Source: Mongoliitalea lutea (GTDB taxonomy: Bacteria; Bacteroidota; Bacteroidia; Cytophagales; Cyclobacteriaceae). Taken from it: a stretch of 64,000 nucleotides of DNA. The notes below the pieces were generated by a model. It had not been told where the DNA came from and searched no databases. It saw only the letters and a program-made list of their open reading frames with translations. The DNA is taken from positions 54,027 through 118,026 of the forward strand of contig NZ_BMYF01000015.1 in assembly GCF_014652135.1 (NCBI RefSeq), read 5' to 3'. Shown piece by piece: positions 35,318 through 44,977 of this stretch; positions within the stretch are counted from its first letter, which is position 1, and each line of letters begins with the position of its first letter. The translations under genes and the position numbers were made by a program.

Positions 35318-36220
35318 TTAAATGTGGATAACTTTTGAATTAATTTGAGCTTGAGGGCTTCTGCCATCGAAGGTGAAATCAACCTTCCCAAGCCTTAATG
35401 CGCCAGTACCTACTTGATTTACAAGTGTTTGAAAACCATTTGGTCCCGCTACTTCGGTGGGTTTTTCCAAAAAGGAGTGCGTATGACCTCCTATGATCAA
35501 ATGTATTCCTTCCACTTGGGATGCCAACTTCAGATCATCAATTTTGTTGGTACGGTAGGAGTACCCCAAATGGGAAAGACAAATGATCAAGTCGCATTTC
35601 TTGCGTTGCAGCTCTTGAACCATTTCTGAAGCTACGGAAACAGGGTCTAAATAAAGGGTGTTCCCGTAATTTTTCTTGCCAACAAGCCCTTCCAATTGAA
35701 TGCCTAGTCCAAAGACACCTACTTTGACTCCTCCTTTTTGAAAAATCCGATAAGGTTCAAATGCATTTTTTAAAATGGTATCTGAGAAATCATAATTTGA
35801 GATCACATGAGTGAAATTGGCATGAGAAAGTTGGTTTGCAATTCCTTCCAATCCATTGTCAAACTCATGGTTGCCCAAGGTACCTGCATCATAGCCCATC
35901 TTGCTCATTAGACGAAATTCTATTTCACCTCCGTAGAGATTGAAATAAGGAGTGCCCTGAAATACATCACCCGCATCAAATAGTAATACGTTTTCTTCCT
36001 CAGATCGGATTTTGTCCACAACAGTTGCCAATCGGTTCATGCCCCCAAGATTGGAATTTCTTCCCCCATCATTTGGGAAGGGCTCAATCCTACTATGCAT
36101 ATCATTGGTATGGAGGATAGTGATTTTTTTACTTTTAGGAGCAGCCAACAGTTGATTTCCTAAAAAGCTAACACCCAATCCGGTTAGAACTGTGTTTTTT
36201 ATAAATATCCGTCTGTTCAT
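35318..36220 (-). CDS. 5'-nucleotidase N-terminal (calcineurin-like) phosphoesterase
   Basis: A 300-residue exported metallophosphoesterase. The ATG at 36220 gives MNRRIFIKNT, a twin-arginine-like signal; the frame also opens at a TTG upstream. Metal-binding blocks are LHTNDMHSR, FDAGDVFQG, GNHEFDNG, CLSHLGY and GGHTHSF. It corresponds to only the N-terminal half of UshA-type 5'-nucleotidases. The substrate-binding C-terminal half is the separate gene just upstream. The two probably assemble into one periplasmic enzyme. Its last codons hold the dnaA-proximal DnaA box. Confidence 0.9.
   Translation of the reverse strand: MNRRIFIKNTVLTGLGVSFLGNQLLAAPKSKKITILHTNDMHSRIEPFPNDGGRNSNLGGMNRLATVVDKIRSEEENVLLFDAGDVFQGTPYFNLYGGEIEFRLMSKMGYDAGTLGNHEFDNGLEGIANQLSHANFTHVISNYDFSDTILKNAFEPYRIFQKGGVKVGVFGLGIQLEGLVGKKNYGNTLYLDPVSVASEMVQELQRKKCDLIICLSHLGYSYRTNKIDDLKLASQVEGIHLIIGGHTHSFLEKPTEVAGPNGFQTLVNQVGTGALRLGKVDFTFDGRSPQAQINSKVIHI
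35323..35331 (-). promoter_or_regulatory. DnaA box
   Basis: A perfect consensus box TTATCCACA on the minus strand. It lies inside the last codons of the upstream phosphoesterase gene and about 50 bases upstream of the putative dnaA -7 element. It is the only box noticed, so it fits autoregulation better than an origin. Confidence 0.65.
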
Positions 36221-36224
36221 CTGC

Positions 36225-36980
36225 TTATTCAATTATTTGTCTTCCTTCTATGCTTGCGTGTATTCGATTGCCGGCGGCAGTTTCCTTTTTGATTTGATTG
36301 ATCAAGATATCACGTAATACAATGTCTGTTTCTTCTTTTCTAGTCAAGGGAATTAAAAAACTCATATTATCCCCTCCATTGGCAATGTAATCATTAGCTG
36401 CAAGTAGGTAGGTTTTTTCCTCTGAAAGTGCTTGTCCATTGATTGAAATTTCTTGAATCTCTCCTTGTACGCTGCGATAAGTTAGTCCAGCAATCCCAAG
36501 GTTTCTTCCCCTTGCTGCATAGCTGACAAGTTCACGTATGCCTGCTGCATCAATTTCTAATACATGCAGGTAATTATCAAAAGGGGAGATTTCATAAATG
36601 GTCCCCAGTTTAATATCGCCCTTTGGTAGAATATTTCTAATACCCCCATTGTTCATAATGGAAATGTCAATAGCATACCCAAGGGTTTCTTCTGCAAATG
36701 CCTTTTGAAAATCTGTGATCAAATTACCAAGCTTACTTTCGCCTGACCCGTCCTTGGTTAGTTCTTCTTCACTTTGCCCGATGACAGCATTCATTTCTGC
36801 TTCCAAGGCCTCTTTGAATGGTTGAAGAAAATTGTTGATTTCGTCTTTTACTTCCACATCCTCGGAGATTGCTATAAATTGACCTGTTCCAGAGGGAGTT
36901 AAACTTGGACTACAGGCAAGTAGGAATGCAGTGAGTAGAAGGCTGTATATAGATTTTAGCAAATGCTTTGACTTTCGCAT
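36225..36980 (-). CDS. 5'-nucleotidase C-terminal domain lipoprotein
   Basis: A 251-residue lipoprotein (lipobox LLAC) from the ATG at 36980; a TTG lies further upstream. It contains the 5'-nucleotidase C-terminal domain: MNNGGIRNILPKGDI, the SPFDNYLHVLEI strand and LLAANDYIANGGD. This half supplies nucleotide-binding residues in UshA-like enzymes. It comes before the phosphoesterase gene by 4 bases. The gene order is therefore the reverse of the domain order, and each protein has its own export signal. Confidence 0.9.
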   Translation of the reverse strand: MRKSKHLLKSIYSLLLTAFLLACSPSLTPSGTGQFIAISEDVEVKDEINNFLQPFKEALEAEMNAVIGQSEEELTKDGSGESKLGNLITDFQKAFAEETLGYAIDISIMNNGGIRNILPKGDIKLGTIYEISPFDNYLHVLEIDAAGIRELVSYAARGRNLGIAGLTYRSVQGEIQEISINGQALSEEKTYLLAANDYIANGGDNMSFLIPLTRKEETDIVLRDILINQIKKETAAGNRIHASIEGRQIIE

Positions 36981-37116
36981 GTTCTTTTGGTTCAAAATAA
37001 TGGGTTTTGAAACTATTAGGAGCTATTTTTGACTGGTAAGATACGCCATCCCATGCAAATTATTGGAACAGTCTGCATGAGTTTACACAAATTTAACCTA
37101 ATTAGTAATACCCAAT

Positions 37117-38517
37117 ATGACTCAATCGCTTTTTGAATCATTCCCTAAAGCATCCAAAGAGGAATGGATTGCACAGGTTACCAAAGATCTTAGAGGCAAG
37201 GATTTTGAAGAAACCCTCTTTTCAAAAACAGCTTCAGGTTTGCCAATTCAGCCTTTTTTCACAGCTGAAGACAATCAGGGATTAGAATTTATTGAGCCTT
37301 ATAGAAATCTGATCAACCCTGTTTCTGAAATTCCAGGAATGGGCCCTAGAATTTGGTCGAATGTGCATTATGAAAAAGTTGTTGAGGAGGAATCAGCTAA
37401 TAAGAGAATTTTAGAAGCACTTGCCAATGGAGTAGATGCTATCCGCATAGAGCTAAAAGGGGGTGAAAATTACCATGTGCTTCTTAGGGATGTTCATTTG
37501 CAATACATACAGGTTTTTATAGATCCACATGGATCGCCTGTGGCTATTTTGCAAGAGTTTTTGAGCTATCTAAAAGCAATAGAATTTCCCGTAGATCAAC
37601 TGCAAGGAGCGTTTATGTGGGGAGGATTGGTGTATGCATTGCGTTTCAAAAACTCTCTTTCAGAATTGGTTGAGGATGCTTATCAGTTGTTGGAACTGTC
37701 AAAAGGTTTTCAAGGATTCAAAGTAGTAGGGATTGTGGGGACCTATTATCACAACGCTGGAGCAGATGCTGTTCAGGAATTGGCCTATGCATTTGGTTCG
37801 TGGATGGAATTGGCTGAGCGATTGATCATGAAAGGAGTGGATGTGGCCTATTTAGTTTCTAAGACTTTTGTAGGCACAGCTGTGGGAAGTGATTTTTTTG
37901 AAGAGATAGCAAAAGTGAAAGCCTATAGAATATTCTTCCATCAGCTATTGAGCTTGTATGGGGTGACAATTGATCCATCATCAATTTTTATCTACACTTC
38001 TACAAGTCAGTGGACAAAAACCCAGAAAGATTTACATACGAATATGATCCGCAATACCTGCGAAGCGATGGCTAGTGTCATCGGCGGTTGTAATGCACTC
38101 CATGTACTGCCATTTGATCAAGCAAGCAAAGAGGCTGACGCCTTTTCTCTTCGGATGAGTCGGAATATTTCTTCCATAGTACAGGAAGAGAGTTACCTTA
38201 ATAAGGTAATGGACCCAACTGCAGGAAGCTATTATATTGAAAACCTGTTAGTACAACTCTTAGAAGCTGTGAAAGACAAGCTTTCTGTGATAGAACAGGA
38301 GGGTGGATGGTGGCATTTGTATGCCTCATATCAAATGCAGGAAGAAATCAAGTTGACCAGACAGCAAAAGCAACAGGATGTAGTGGATGGAAAAACGGTT
38401 ATTGTGGGAGTGAATAAATATCCTAACAAGGCTGATATTCCTACATTTAACAGCCTGCCTCAGGAAGCCAATTGGCAACTTTTACCTTCCAGACTTTCTC
38501 TGCTAAGCGAACTTTAA
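37117..38517 (+). CDS. mutA: Methylmalonyl-CoA mutase small (beta) subunit
   Basis: A 466-residue protein of the mutase family, without a C-terminal B12 domain. It shows the TIM-barrel region (AFGSWMELAERLI), NTCEAMASVIGGCNALHVLPFD and VMDPTAGSYYIE. It is the non-catalytic partner of MutB. It precedes mutB by 3 bases, so they form an operon. The shorter length (usual 610-640) shows that the small subunit has lost most of the B12-binding domain, as is common in Bacteroidota. Confidence 0.93.
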   Translation: MTQSLFESFPKASKEEWIAQVTKDLRGKDFEETLFSKTASGLPIQPFFTAEDNQGLEFIEPYRNLINPVSEIPGMGPRIWSNVHYEKVVEEESANKRILEALANGVDAIRIELKGGENYHVLLRDVHLQYIQVFIDPHGSPVAILQEFLSYLKAIEFPVDQLQGAFMWGGLVYALRFKNSLSELVEDAYQLLELSKGFQGFKVVGIVGTYYHNAGADAVQELAYAFGSWMELAERLIMKGVDVAYLVSKTFVGTAVGSDFFEEIAKVKAYRIFFHQLLSLYGVTIDPSSIFIYTSTSQWTKTQKDLHTNMIRNTCEAMASVIGGCNALHVLPFDQASKEADAFSLRMSRNISSIVQEESYLNKVMDPTAGSYYIENLLVQLLEAVKDKLSVIEQEGGWWHLYASYQMQEEIKLTRQQKQQDVVDGKTVIVGVNKYPNKADIPTFNSLPQEANWQLLPSRLSLLSEL

Positions 38518-38520
38518 GTA

Positions 38521-40671
38521 ATGAACGACATGAGACCATCGATAGATCAATTGGATTTTAAAAAACTGCATACTCAAAATCCGGATATTTCAGCAACTTG
38601 GGATACGGCAGAAAAAATTGAAGTACCTGCTGTTTTTGATACTACAAGCATCGAACAATTACCTCATCAAGGGTTTGCTGCGGGTATTCCGCCTTACTTG
38701 AGGGGACCTTATAGTACCATGTACGTCATGAGACCATGGACTATCCGTCAGTATGCGGGTTTTTCTACAGCCGAGGAATCTAATGCATTTTATAGACGAA
38801 ATCTGGCGGCTGGGCAAAAAGGCCTTTCTGTGGCTTTTGACTTGGCTACCCACCGAGGTTATGATTCTGATCATCCACGAGTAGTTGGGGATGTGGGGAA
38901 AGCAGGTGTTGCCATTGATTCCATATTGGACATGAAAATCTTATTTGATGGAATTCCATTAGATCAGATGTCTGTATCCATGACGATGAATGGTGCTGTT
39001 ATCCCTATTTTGGCATTCTACATCGTAGCTGCTGAGGAACAGGGTGTCAAGCCAGAGCAATTAAGCGGGACCATTCAGAATGATATTTTGAAGGAGTTTA
39101 TGGTGCGAAACACCTACATCTATCCTCCATTGCCTTCTATGCGGATAATTGCGGATATTTTTGAGTTTACTTCTCAAAAAATGCCCAAATTCAATTCCAT
39201 TTCTATATCAGGATATCACATGCAGGAAGCAGGAGCTACTGCGGAATTAGAATTGGCTTATACCTTAGCAGATGGTTTGGAATATCTCCGCACAGGGATT
39301 GCGGCTGGTTTGGATACAGATGAATTTGCTCCACGCTTATCGTTCTTTTGGGCAATTGGGATGAATCATTTTATGGAGATTGCTAAAATGCGGGCAGGGC
39401 GCTTGTTGTGGTCCAAAATTGTGCAACAGTTTAATCCAAAAGATCCCAAATCATTGGCTTTGCGAACACATTGTCAGACCTCTGGTTGGTCTCTGACGGA
39501 ACAAGATGCCTTCAATAATGTTGCGCGTACCGCTATCGAAGCCATGGCAGCAGCGATGGGGCATACGCAATCGTTGCATACGAATTCCTTTGATGAAGCC
39601 ATTGCTTTGCCAACTGATTTTTCTGCGCGCATTGCTAGAAATACACAATTGTATCTGCAAGAAGAAACGAGAACAACTAAAGTAGTGGACCCTTGGGGTG
39701 GCTCACATTATGTAGAGTATCTCACAGATCAATTGGTCCAAAAAGCATGGGCTTTGATTGAAGAAGTAGAAGAACTTGGAGGGATGGCGAAAGCCATTGA
39801 AGCAGGTATTCCAAAAATGCGTATAGAAGAAGCTGCCGCGCGAAAGCAGGCTAGAATTGATAGTGGCAAGGATGTCATCGTAGGAGTAAATCGGTATGAG
39901 ACAGATGAGCCGTCCAATTTTGAGATATTGGAAGTGGATAATCAGTCTGTGAGAGAATCCCAGTTGAAACGGCTTGCCCAATTAAAACAAGAAAGAGACC
40001 AAGAAGCAGTTCAGCAGGCATTGGGGGCAATAACCCATGCTGCAAAGACCGGTGAAGGAAATTTATTGGCTTTGGCCGTGGATGCAGCAAGGGTAAGGGC
40101 TACCTTAGGAGAAATTTCAGATGCTATGGAACAAGAATTTGGAAGACATAAAGCGGCTGTTAAATCCATTTCCGGGGTGTACTCAGGGGAGGCTAAGGAT
40201 GATCAGACTTTCCAAAAAGCCAAAGAATTGGCAGATAAATTTGCAAGTTTGGAAGGCAGAAGGCCAAGGATTATGGTTGCCAAAATGGGTCAGGATGGTC
40301 ATGACCGTGGAGCGAAAGTGATTTCCACTGGATTCGCTGATTTGGGTTTTGATGTGGATATCGGGCCACTTTTCCAGACTCCTGAGGAGGTCGCCATGCA
40401 GGCAGCTGAAAATGATGTACATATCGTGGGAGCTTCATCTTTAGCTGCAGGACACAAGACCTTGGTGCCAGCCTTGATTCAAGAGTTGAAGCGCTTAGGT
40501 AGAGAAGATATTATGGTGATTGCAGGTGGGGTGATTCCTCCGAAAGATTATGATTTCTTGTATGATGCTGGAGTTGCTGCGGTATTCGGACCTGGTACGG
40601 TATTATCAAAAGCAGCTATTGAAATTCTTCAAAAATTGATAGGGGAAGAAAAAAATAACCTATCAGTATAA
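38521..40671 (+). CDS. mutB: Methylmalonyl-CoA mutase large (alpha) subunit
   Basis: A 716-residue catalytic subunit. The N-terminal substrate-binding barrel has [20 protein letters not shown] and [19 protein letters not shown]. The C-terminal adenosylcobalamin domain has [12 protein letters not shown], whose His is the lower cobalt ligand, then [14 protein letters not shown] and [14 protein letters not shown]. It interconverts methylmalonyl-CoA and succinyl-CoA. It follows mutA by 3 bases and ends in a strong terminator. The ATG at 38521 is used; another is three codons later. Confidence 0.97.
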   Translation: MNDMRPSIDQLDFKKLHTQNPDISATWDTAEKIEVPAVFDTTSIEQLPHQGFAAGIPPYLRGPYSTMYVMRPWTIRQYAGFSTAEESNAFYRRNLAAGQKGLSVAFDLATHRGYDSDHPRVVGDVGKAGVAIDSILDMKILFDGIPLDQMSVSMTMNGAVIPILAFYIVAAEEQGVKPEQLSGTIQNDILKEFMVRNTYIYPPLPSMRIIADIFEFTSQKMPKFNSISISGYHMQEAGATAELELAYTLADGLEYLRTGIAAGLDTDEFAPRLSFFWAIGMNHFMEIAKMRAGRLLWSKIVQQFNPKDPKSLALRTHCQTSGWSLTEQDAFNNVARTAIEAMAAAMGHTQSLHTNSFDEAIALPTDFSARIARNTQLYLQEETRTTKVVDPWGGSHYVEYLTDQLVQKAWALIEEVEELGGMAKAIEAGIPKMRIEEAAARKQARIDSGKDVIVGVNRYETDEPSNFEILEVDNQSVRESQLKRLAQLKQERDQEAVQQALGAITHAAKTGEGNLLALAVDAARVRATLGEISDAMEQEFGRHKAAVKSISGVYSGEAKDDQTFQKAKELADKFASLEGRRPRIMVAKMGQDGHDRGAKVISTGFADLGFDVDIGPLFQTPEEVAMQAAENDVHIVGASSLAAGHKTLVPALIQELKRLGREDIMVIAGGVIPPKDYDFLYDAGVAAVFGPGTVLSKAAIEILQKLIGEEKNNLSV

Positions 40672-40700
40672 ATCCAACGATTTTGTTTGCAACTCCTTGG

Positions 40701-40738
40701 AATGGAGGTCTTTTTATTAGAAAGGCCTCCATTTTTAT
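40701..40738 (+). terminator. Terminator of mutAB
   Basis: AATGGAGG and CCTCCATT form an eight-base stem, extended to about 13 by TCTTT/AAAGG with a G-T pair. A T-run follows. Confidence 0.88.
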
Positions 40739-40822
40739 TCTTGAGTGGTTTTCGTTTTATGCAATTACTGAGAACTTTTTCATATTTTTAGTTTTTATAG
40801 GTATATATCAACTGAATTCTAT

Positions 40823-42985
40823 ATGGTATTTCTAGCTGAATTGAATCTCTCACTTCCTTGGCAGAATCCTGTTCTTATTTTTGCTTCCATTCTCTTCATA
40901 ATCTTGTTTGCTCCGATTATTTTGAATCGGTTTAAGATTCCACAGTTAATTGGATTGATTGTAGCAGGAGCCATTATTGGTCCTAATGGGGTCAATCTTT
41001 TGGAGCGGGATAGTAGTGTGGTGCTATTTGGGACGGTAGGTTTATTATATATCATGTTTTTGGCGGGTTTGGAGATTGATATGGCCGAATTCAAAAAGAA
41101 CTCTAGCAAATCCTTGGTCTTTGGGTTGTATACGTTCTTGATTCCTATGATTTTAGGAACTCTTGGAGGGTTATATATTTTGGATTTTTCACTACCAACC
41201 TCAGTTTTATTGGCTTCTATGTTTGCATCACATACCTTATTGGCTTACCCAATTATTTCCAAAATGGGTATAGTCAAAAATAAAGCGGTCAATATAGCTG
41301 TTGGTGGGACTGTAATTACTGATACCTTAGCCCTTTTGGTATTGGCGGTAGTTGTCGGGATGTCTGCAGGTGAAATTACATCTGATTTTTGGATTCGATT
41401 GGGATTATCCATAGTCATATTTTCTGCCATCGTAGTATTTGTATTCCCTATCATCGGGAGATGGTTTTTTAAGAAATTTGAGGACAGCGTTTCTCAGTAT
41501 GTATTCGTTTTGGGGCTGGTCTTTCTAGCGGCGTTCTTAGCAGAAGCAGCTGGAGTGGAAGCGATTATTGGAGCGTTCTTAGCAGGTTTGGCTATCAATA
41601 AATTAGTTCCTCATACTTCTCCATTAATGAATAGGATTGAGTTTGTCGGGAATGCTTTATTTATTCCGTTCTTCTTGATAGGTGTAGGGATGTTGATTGA
41701 TTTTCGGGTATTTTTCAATGATTTGGAGACAATTAAAGTGGCAGTTGTGATGACTGTTTTGGCTACTTTATCCAAGTTTTTAGCAGCTTGGCTTACACAA
41801 AAAACCTATAAATTCTCTGCTGCTCAACGGGATGTAATATTTGGTTTGAGTAATGCACAGGCGGCGGCCACTTTGGCGGCAGTATTGGTTGGTTATAAAA
41901 TCATTGTAGGGGAAGATGCCAATGGTGAACCCATTCGATTGTTGGGAGAAAGTATCTTAAATGGTACGATTTTGATGATTTTGGTAACGTGCACGATTGC
42001 GTCGTTTGTTGCACAAAAAGGTGCCGCTAAATTAGCATTAGAAGAAGCAGAAGGAGAAGAAGAAAGTGATGAAGAAGAAACAGGAGAAAAAATTCTAATC
42101 CCGATTAATTATCCTGAGAACATCGAAGAATTGGTGCATTTGGCTGTAACAATAAAGAGTCAATCCCAAAAGGATTCACTTATTGGTCTAAATATTATTC
42201 CGTCTGATTCTGAAGATTCTTCCAAAGAAAAACATGCGAGAAAATTATTGGAAAAAGCAAGTGTGTATGCTTCTGCTACTGATAATCAATTGACAGAGCT
42301 TGTTCGCTATGATTCAAATATTGTCAATGGTATCACCAATGTCGTCAAAGAAAATAAGGTAACAGACATAATTCTTGGACTTCATAAGGATCAGGGAATT
42401 TCAGGTTCCTTTTTAGGAAAGCTTACAGAGGGGATTTTGAGTAAAATCAATGTTACAGCAATGATTTACAATAGTGTACAACCTTTGAATACAGTTGGGC
42501 GCTATGTGGTAGTCATTCCTCCTCAAGCTGAAAAGGAAATGGGCTTTGCTTTTTGGTTGCTTAGAATATGGAATCTTGGCAGGAATACTGGAGCAAAGCT
42601 TTCATTCTACGGGACCAAAGAATCCCTTTTCTACATTAAGCAAGTTCAAAAGAAATTCAGTGTGGAAGCGCAATTCAATGAATTTGCTGACTGGGAAGAC
42701 TTTTTAATTCTCTCTCGGGAGTTGAAAGACAATGATGCCCTTGTAGTAGTTATGAGTAGAAAAAGCGGTGATTCCTATGATCCCATGATGGAGCGTTTGC
42801 CAAAATATTTGAACAAGTATTTTAAAAATAATAATTATATCCTTGTCTATCCTATGCAGTTTAACTTTGATGAAAAAGGATATACCTCTTATGGTGGCAC
42901 ACCATTGTTGAAGCCTTTACTTGCTGGGGTGGATAGTTTGGAAAATTTCGGTCAGGTGGTCGGTCAGTTGTTCAAGAAAAAATAA
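40823..42985 (+). CDS. CPA2 cation:proton antiporter with cytosolic C-terminal region
   Basis: A 720-residue membrane protein. About 12-13 TM helices occupy residues 15-400, with the CPA2 pattern QLIGLIVAGAIIGPNG, GLEIDMAEF, and the ion-binding region in LAEAAGVEAIIGAFLAGLAINK. A Glu-rich linker follows (EEAEGEEESDEEETGEK). The remaining 280 residues are soluble and resemble paired UspA-like folds, which may regulate transport. It would exchange Na+ or K+ for protons. Ion specificity cannot be read from the sequence. It ends at the bidirectional terminator shared with the ferredoxin gene. Confidence 0.9.
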   Translation: MVFLAELNLSLPWQNPVLIFASILFIILFAPIILNRFKIPQLIGLIVAGAIIGPNGVNLLERDSSVVLFGTVGLLYIMFLAGLEIDMAEFKKNSSKSLVFGLYTFLIPMILGTLGGLYILDFSLPTSVLLASMFASHTLLAYPIISKMGIVKNKAVNIAVGGTVITDTLALLVLAVVVGMSAGEITSDFWIRLGLSIVIFSAIVVFVFPIIGRWFFKKFEDSVSQYVFVLGLVFLAAFLAEAAGVEAIIGAFLAGLAINKLVPHTSPLMNRIEFVGNALFIPFFLIGVGMLIDFRVFFNDLETIKVAVVMTVLATLSKFLAAWLTQKTYKFSAAQRDVIFGLSNAQAAATLAAVLVGYKIIVGEDANGEPIRLLGESILNGTILMILVTCTIASFVAQKGAAKLALEEAEGEEESDEEETGEKILIPINYPENIEELVHLAVTIKSQSQKDSLIGLNIIPSDSEDSSKEKHARKLLEKASVYASATDNQLTELVRYDSNIVNGITNVVKENKVTDIILGLHKDQGISGSFLGKLTEGILSKINVTAMIYNSVQPLNTVGRYVVVIPPQAEKEMGFAFWLLRIWNLGRNTGAKLSFYGTKESLFYIKQVQKKFSVEAQFNEFADWEDFLILSRELKDNDALVVVMSRKSGDSYDPMMERLPKYLNKYFKNNNYILVYPMQFNFDEKGYTSYGGTPLLKPLLAGVDSLENFGQVVGQLFKKK

Positions 42986-43020
42986 AGTAATTGATCAGGT
43001 TTATCTGAAATAATAGAAAT

Positions 43021-43052
43021 AAAAAAGGGAGCTTTTGATGCTCCCTTTTTTT
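43021..43052. terminator. Bidirectional terminator
   Basis: AAAAAAGGGAGC pairs with GCTCCCTTTTTT around a 7-base loop. It ends the antiporter gene on plus. Its right end touches the stop codon of the ferredoxin gene on minus. Confidence 0.9.
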
Positions 43053-43371
43053 AATTGTCTTCTCCTCTTAATTTGAAAACAGCTCCTTCGAGCATGTCTG
43101 AAATTCGTATTTGGCAGGCAAGTCTGCTTGTAGGGAAATATTCAGGTAAATTTTCCAATTGATCCAATTCTGCGTCAGTAGCATCACCGAGTCCATCTTG
43201 GCCGTCGAATACTTCCACATGACAAGTGGCGCAAAGAGCCATACCTCCGCAAGTTGCCAGCACGGGGTATTCAGAGGCTTTCAATATTTCCATTAAGCTT
43301 AAGCCCATGTCATCTGGGGCCTCAACTTCCTGACGGTTGCCGTCGTGATCTTCAATGGTAAATTTTATCAT
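43051..43371 (-). CDS. 2Fe-2S ferredoxin (adrenodoxin type)
   Basis: A 106-residue ferredoxin with the cluster Cys pattern CGGMALCATCH and a fourth Cys in RLACQIRI, which is the vertebrate/ISC-type spacing. It carries single electrons. It lies 11 bases after the FNR-like gene on the same strand, so the reductase and ferredoxin likely work as a pair. The electron acceptor is unknown. Confidence 0.95.
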   Translation of the reverse strand: MIKFTIEDHDGNRQEVEAPDDMGLSLMEILKASEYPVLATCGGMALCATCHVEVFDGQDGLGDATDAELDQLENLPEYFPTSRLACQIRISDMLEGAVFKLRGEDN

Positions 43372-43382
43372 TGTCTGGGTTA

Positions 43383-44387
43383 TTAGAAGGCGTTGACGCC
43401 GTTTACAGTCGTGTATTTGAAGCTTAACTTTTGATCTGGATAAACATACTTAAATGCAGAGTGCATCATAATAGCAGCCTCATGGAAACCGCAAAGAATC
43501 AATTTCAGTTTGCCTGGATAGGTATTGATGTCACCAATTGCATAAATGCGGTCTACCCCTGTGGAATAATCTCTCGTATCTACCTCAATCGCACTTTTAT
43601 CAATATTCAGACCCCAATCGGCGATTGGGCCTAATTTAGGACTCAATCCGAACAGTGGAATCAAATAGTCTGCTTCCAAATTGAGTTCTTCCTTATTTTT
43701 CGTTTCTAAAGTGACTGTTTCTAGTTTGCCATTACCGGAAATTTCTTTCAAATTGGCAGATAAGATCAAATCAATCTTACCATTACTTGCTAGGTCGAAT
43801 ACTTTAGCGGCTGAATCTGGTGCACCTCTAAAAGTTTCATTTCTGTGTACCAAGGTCACTCTTTTAGCGATTTTTGCCAAATAAATAGTCCAGTCTAAAG
43901 CGGAATCTCCACCACCGGCAAGTACCACGTTTTTGTCACGGAAAGTCTCAGGGTTTTTTACCATGTAAGTTACTCCCTTACCTTCGAAAGCTTCTAGATT
44001 TTCCAAGGCTGGCTTTCTTGGTTCGAATACTCCCAATCCACCTGCAATGACGATTACCTGCGCATGAACTTGCGTTTTATCATTAGTGGTGATAATGAAG
44101 GAGCCATCCTCTTGCTTTGCCAAATGATCCACTCGCTCACCGAGGGTGAAGGTTGGTTTGAAAGGCTTGATTTGGTCCATTAAATTATCTACTAATTCCT
44201 GCGCTTTCACTTCAGGATAGCCAGGAATATCATAAATTGGTTTCTGAGGATAAATCTCAGAAAGTTGACCTCCTACCTGCGGTAGGTAATCAATCAAATG
44301 GCACCTCATTTTCAATAACCCTGCCTCAAAAACAGCGAATAGGCCTACAGGTCCAGCTCCAATAATGCAAATGTCGGTAGTAATCAT
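43383..44387 (-). CDS. Ferredoxin--NADP+ reductase, thioredoxin-reductase-like type
   Basis: A 334-residue flavoprotein. The FAD Rossmann motif is IIGAGPVGLFA, the NADPH motif is LAGGGDSALDW, and the C-terminal FAD contact is IYAIGDINTYPG. It lacks the redox CxxC of thioredoxin reductase, as expected for the YumC/YcgT-type FNR. It reduces ferredoxin with NADPH, and the ferredoxin gene is next door. Its promoter region carries a motif that is repeated in front of the MarR gene upstream. Confidence 0.93.
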   Translation of the reverse strand: MITTDICIIGAGPVGLFAVFEAGLLKMRCHLIDYLPQVGGQLSEIYPQKPIYDIPGYPEVKAQELVDNLMDQIKPFKPTFTLGERVDHLAKQEDGSFIITTNDKTQVHAQVIVIAGGLGVFEPRKPALENLEAFEGKGVTYMVKNPETFRDKNVVLAGGGDSALDWTIYLAKIAKRVTLVHRNETFRGAPDSAAKVFDLASNGKIDLILSANLKEISGNGKLETVTLETKNKEELNLEADYLIPLFGLSPKLGPIADWGLNIDKSAIEVDTRDYSTGVDRIYAIGDINTYPGKLKLILCGFHEAAIMMHSAFKYVYPDQKLSFKYTTVNGVNAF

Positions 44388-44430
44388 GTTGTTTTTTTTT
44401 CTAAACCAGTTGTATGCTGATTTGTTCGTG

Positions 44431-44451
44431 CAAATATAATTAGTATAACAA
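44431..44451 (-). promoter_or_regulatory. FNR promoter -7 element with putative MarR site
   Basis: On the minus strand TATATTTG (44438-44431) is a perfect -7 element. Next to it, on the plus strand, AATTAGTATAACAA (44438-44451) recurs with two changes in front of the MarR gene, suggesting a shared operator. No good -33 TTTG was found. Confidence 0.5.
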
Positions 44452-44467
44452 CTATTGTAACTATTTT

Positions 44468-44908
44468 TTAACCATTATCTTCTAGATTGGTGTAAATGGT
44501 ATTCAAAATCCGTTTGAACTCTTCGAAATCTTGTTGATCGAGATTTTTCCATGCTTTTTCGCGGATACCAGCGACTAGCGGTCTTAATTCACTCACTTTC
44601 GCTAGTCCTTCTTCTGTCAAAACTAATTGAAAAGATCGTCTATCTTGCGGATGAGGGACTCTCGTAACATAGCTTTTTTTGCACAGGATATCTATAATAC
44701 GCGTGAGTGTTGGCTGATCTTTAAATACTAATTGGGCCAATTCAGACTGACTGAGTAGCTCATTTTCGGAAAGATTTTTCAATACCAGCCATTGATCAAC
44801 AGTGATTCCAAAGTCTCCTAATTTGAATTTTTGTTGAGCATACTGCTTGACTTTTCTTGCCGTCCTGTCCAACAAAAATGAATATTTACTGAATTGTTCC
44901 TGTGTCAT
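44468..44908 (-). CDS. MarR-family transcriptional regulator
   Basis: A 146-residue winged-helix protein with the MarR layout: dimerisation helices at both ends, DNA-binding helices in QSELAQLVFKDQPTLTRII and a wing RVPHPQDRRSFQLVL. MarR proteins usually repress adjacent genes and release DNA on binding a ligand. It sits 80 bases upstream of the FNR-ferredoxin unit on the same strand. Both its own promoter and the FNR promoter carry AATTAGTRTRACAA. Confidence 0.92.
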   Translation of the reverse strand: MTQEQFSKYSFLLDRTARKVKQYAQQKFKLGDFGITVDQWLVLKNLSENELLSQSELAQLVFKDQPTLTRIIDILCKKSYVTRVPHPQDRRSFQLVLTEEGLAKVSELRPLVAGIREKAWKNLDQQDFEEFKRILNTIYTNLEDNG

Positions 44909-44914
44909 ACAAAT

Positions 44915-44933
44915 AATTAGTGTGACAAATATA
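44915..44933 (-). promoter_or_regulatory. marR promoter -7 element with putative operator
   Basis: TATATTTG on the minus strand (44933-44926) is a perfect -7 element. AATTAGTGTGACAA (44915-44928, plus) overlaps it and the expected start of transcription, a repressor-like position. Confidence 0.5.
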
Positions 44934-44977
44934 TAGATTATTCCAAAGTATTAAAAATGAAAGGGTATGAAGTGGTA

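Noticed and set aside
35200..35340. Chromosomal origin next to dnaA
   Set aside because: Only one DnaA box was found and no AT-rich unwinding repeat cluster. Autoregulation is the simpler reading.
35318..36980. Frameshifted single 5'-nucleotidase gene
   Set aside because: The C-terminal domain comes first in the gene order and each half has its own signal, so one broken gene cannot explain it.
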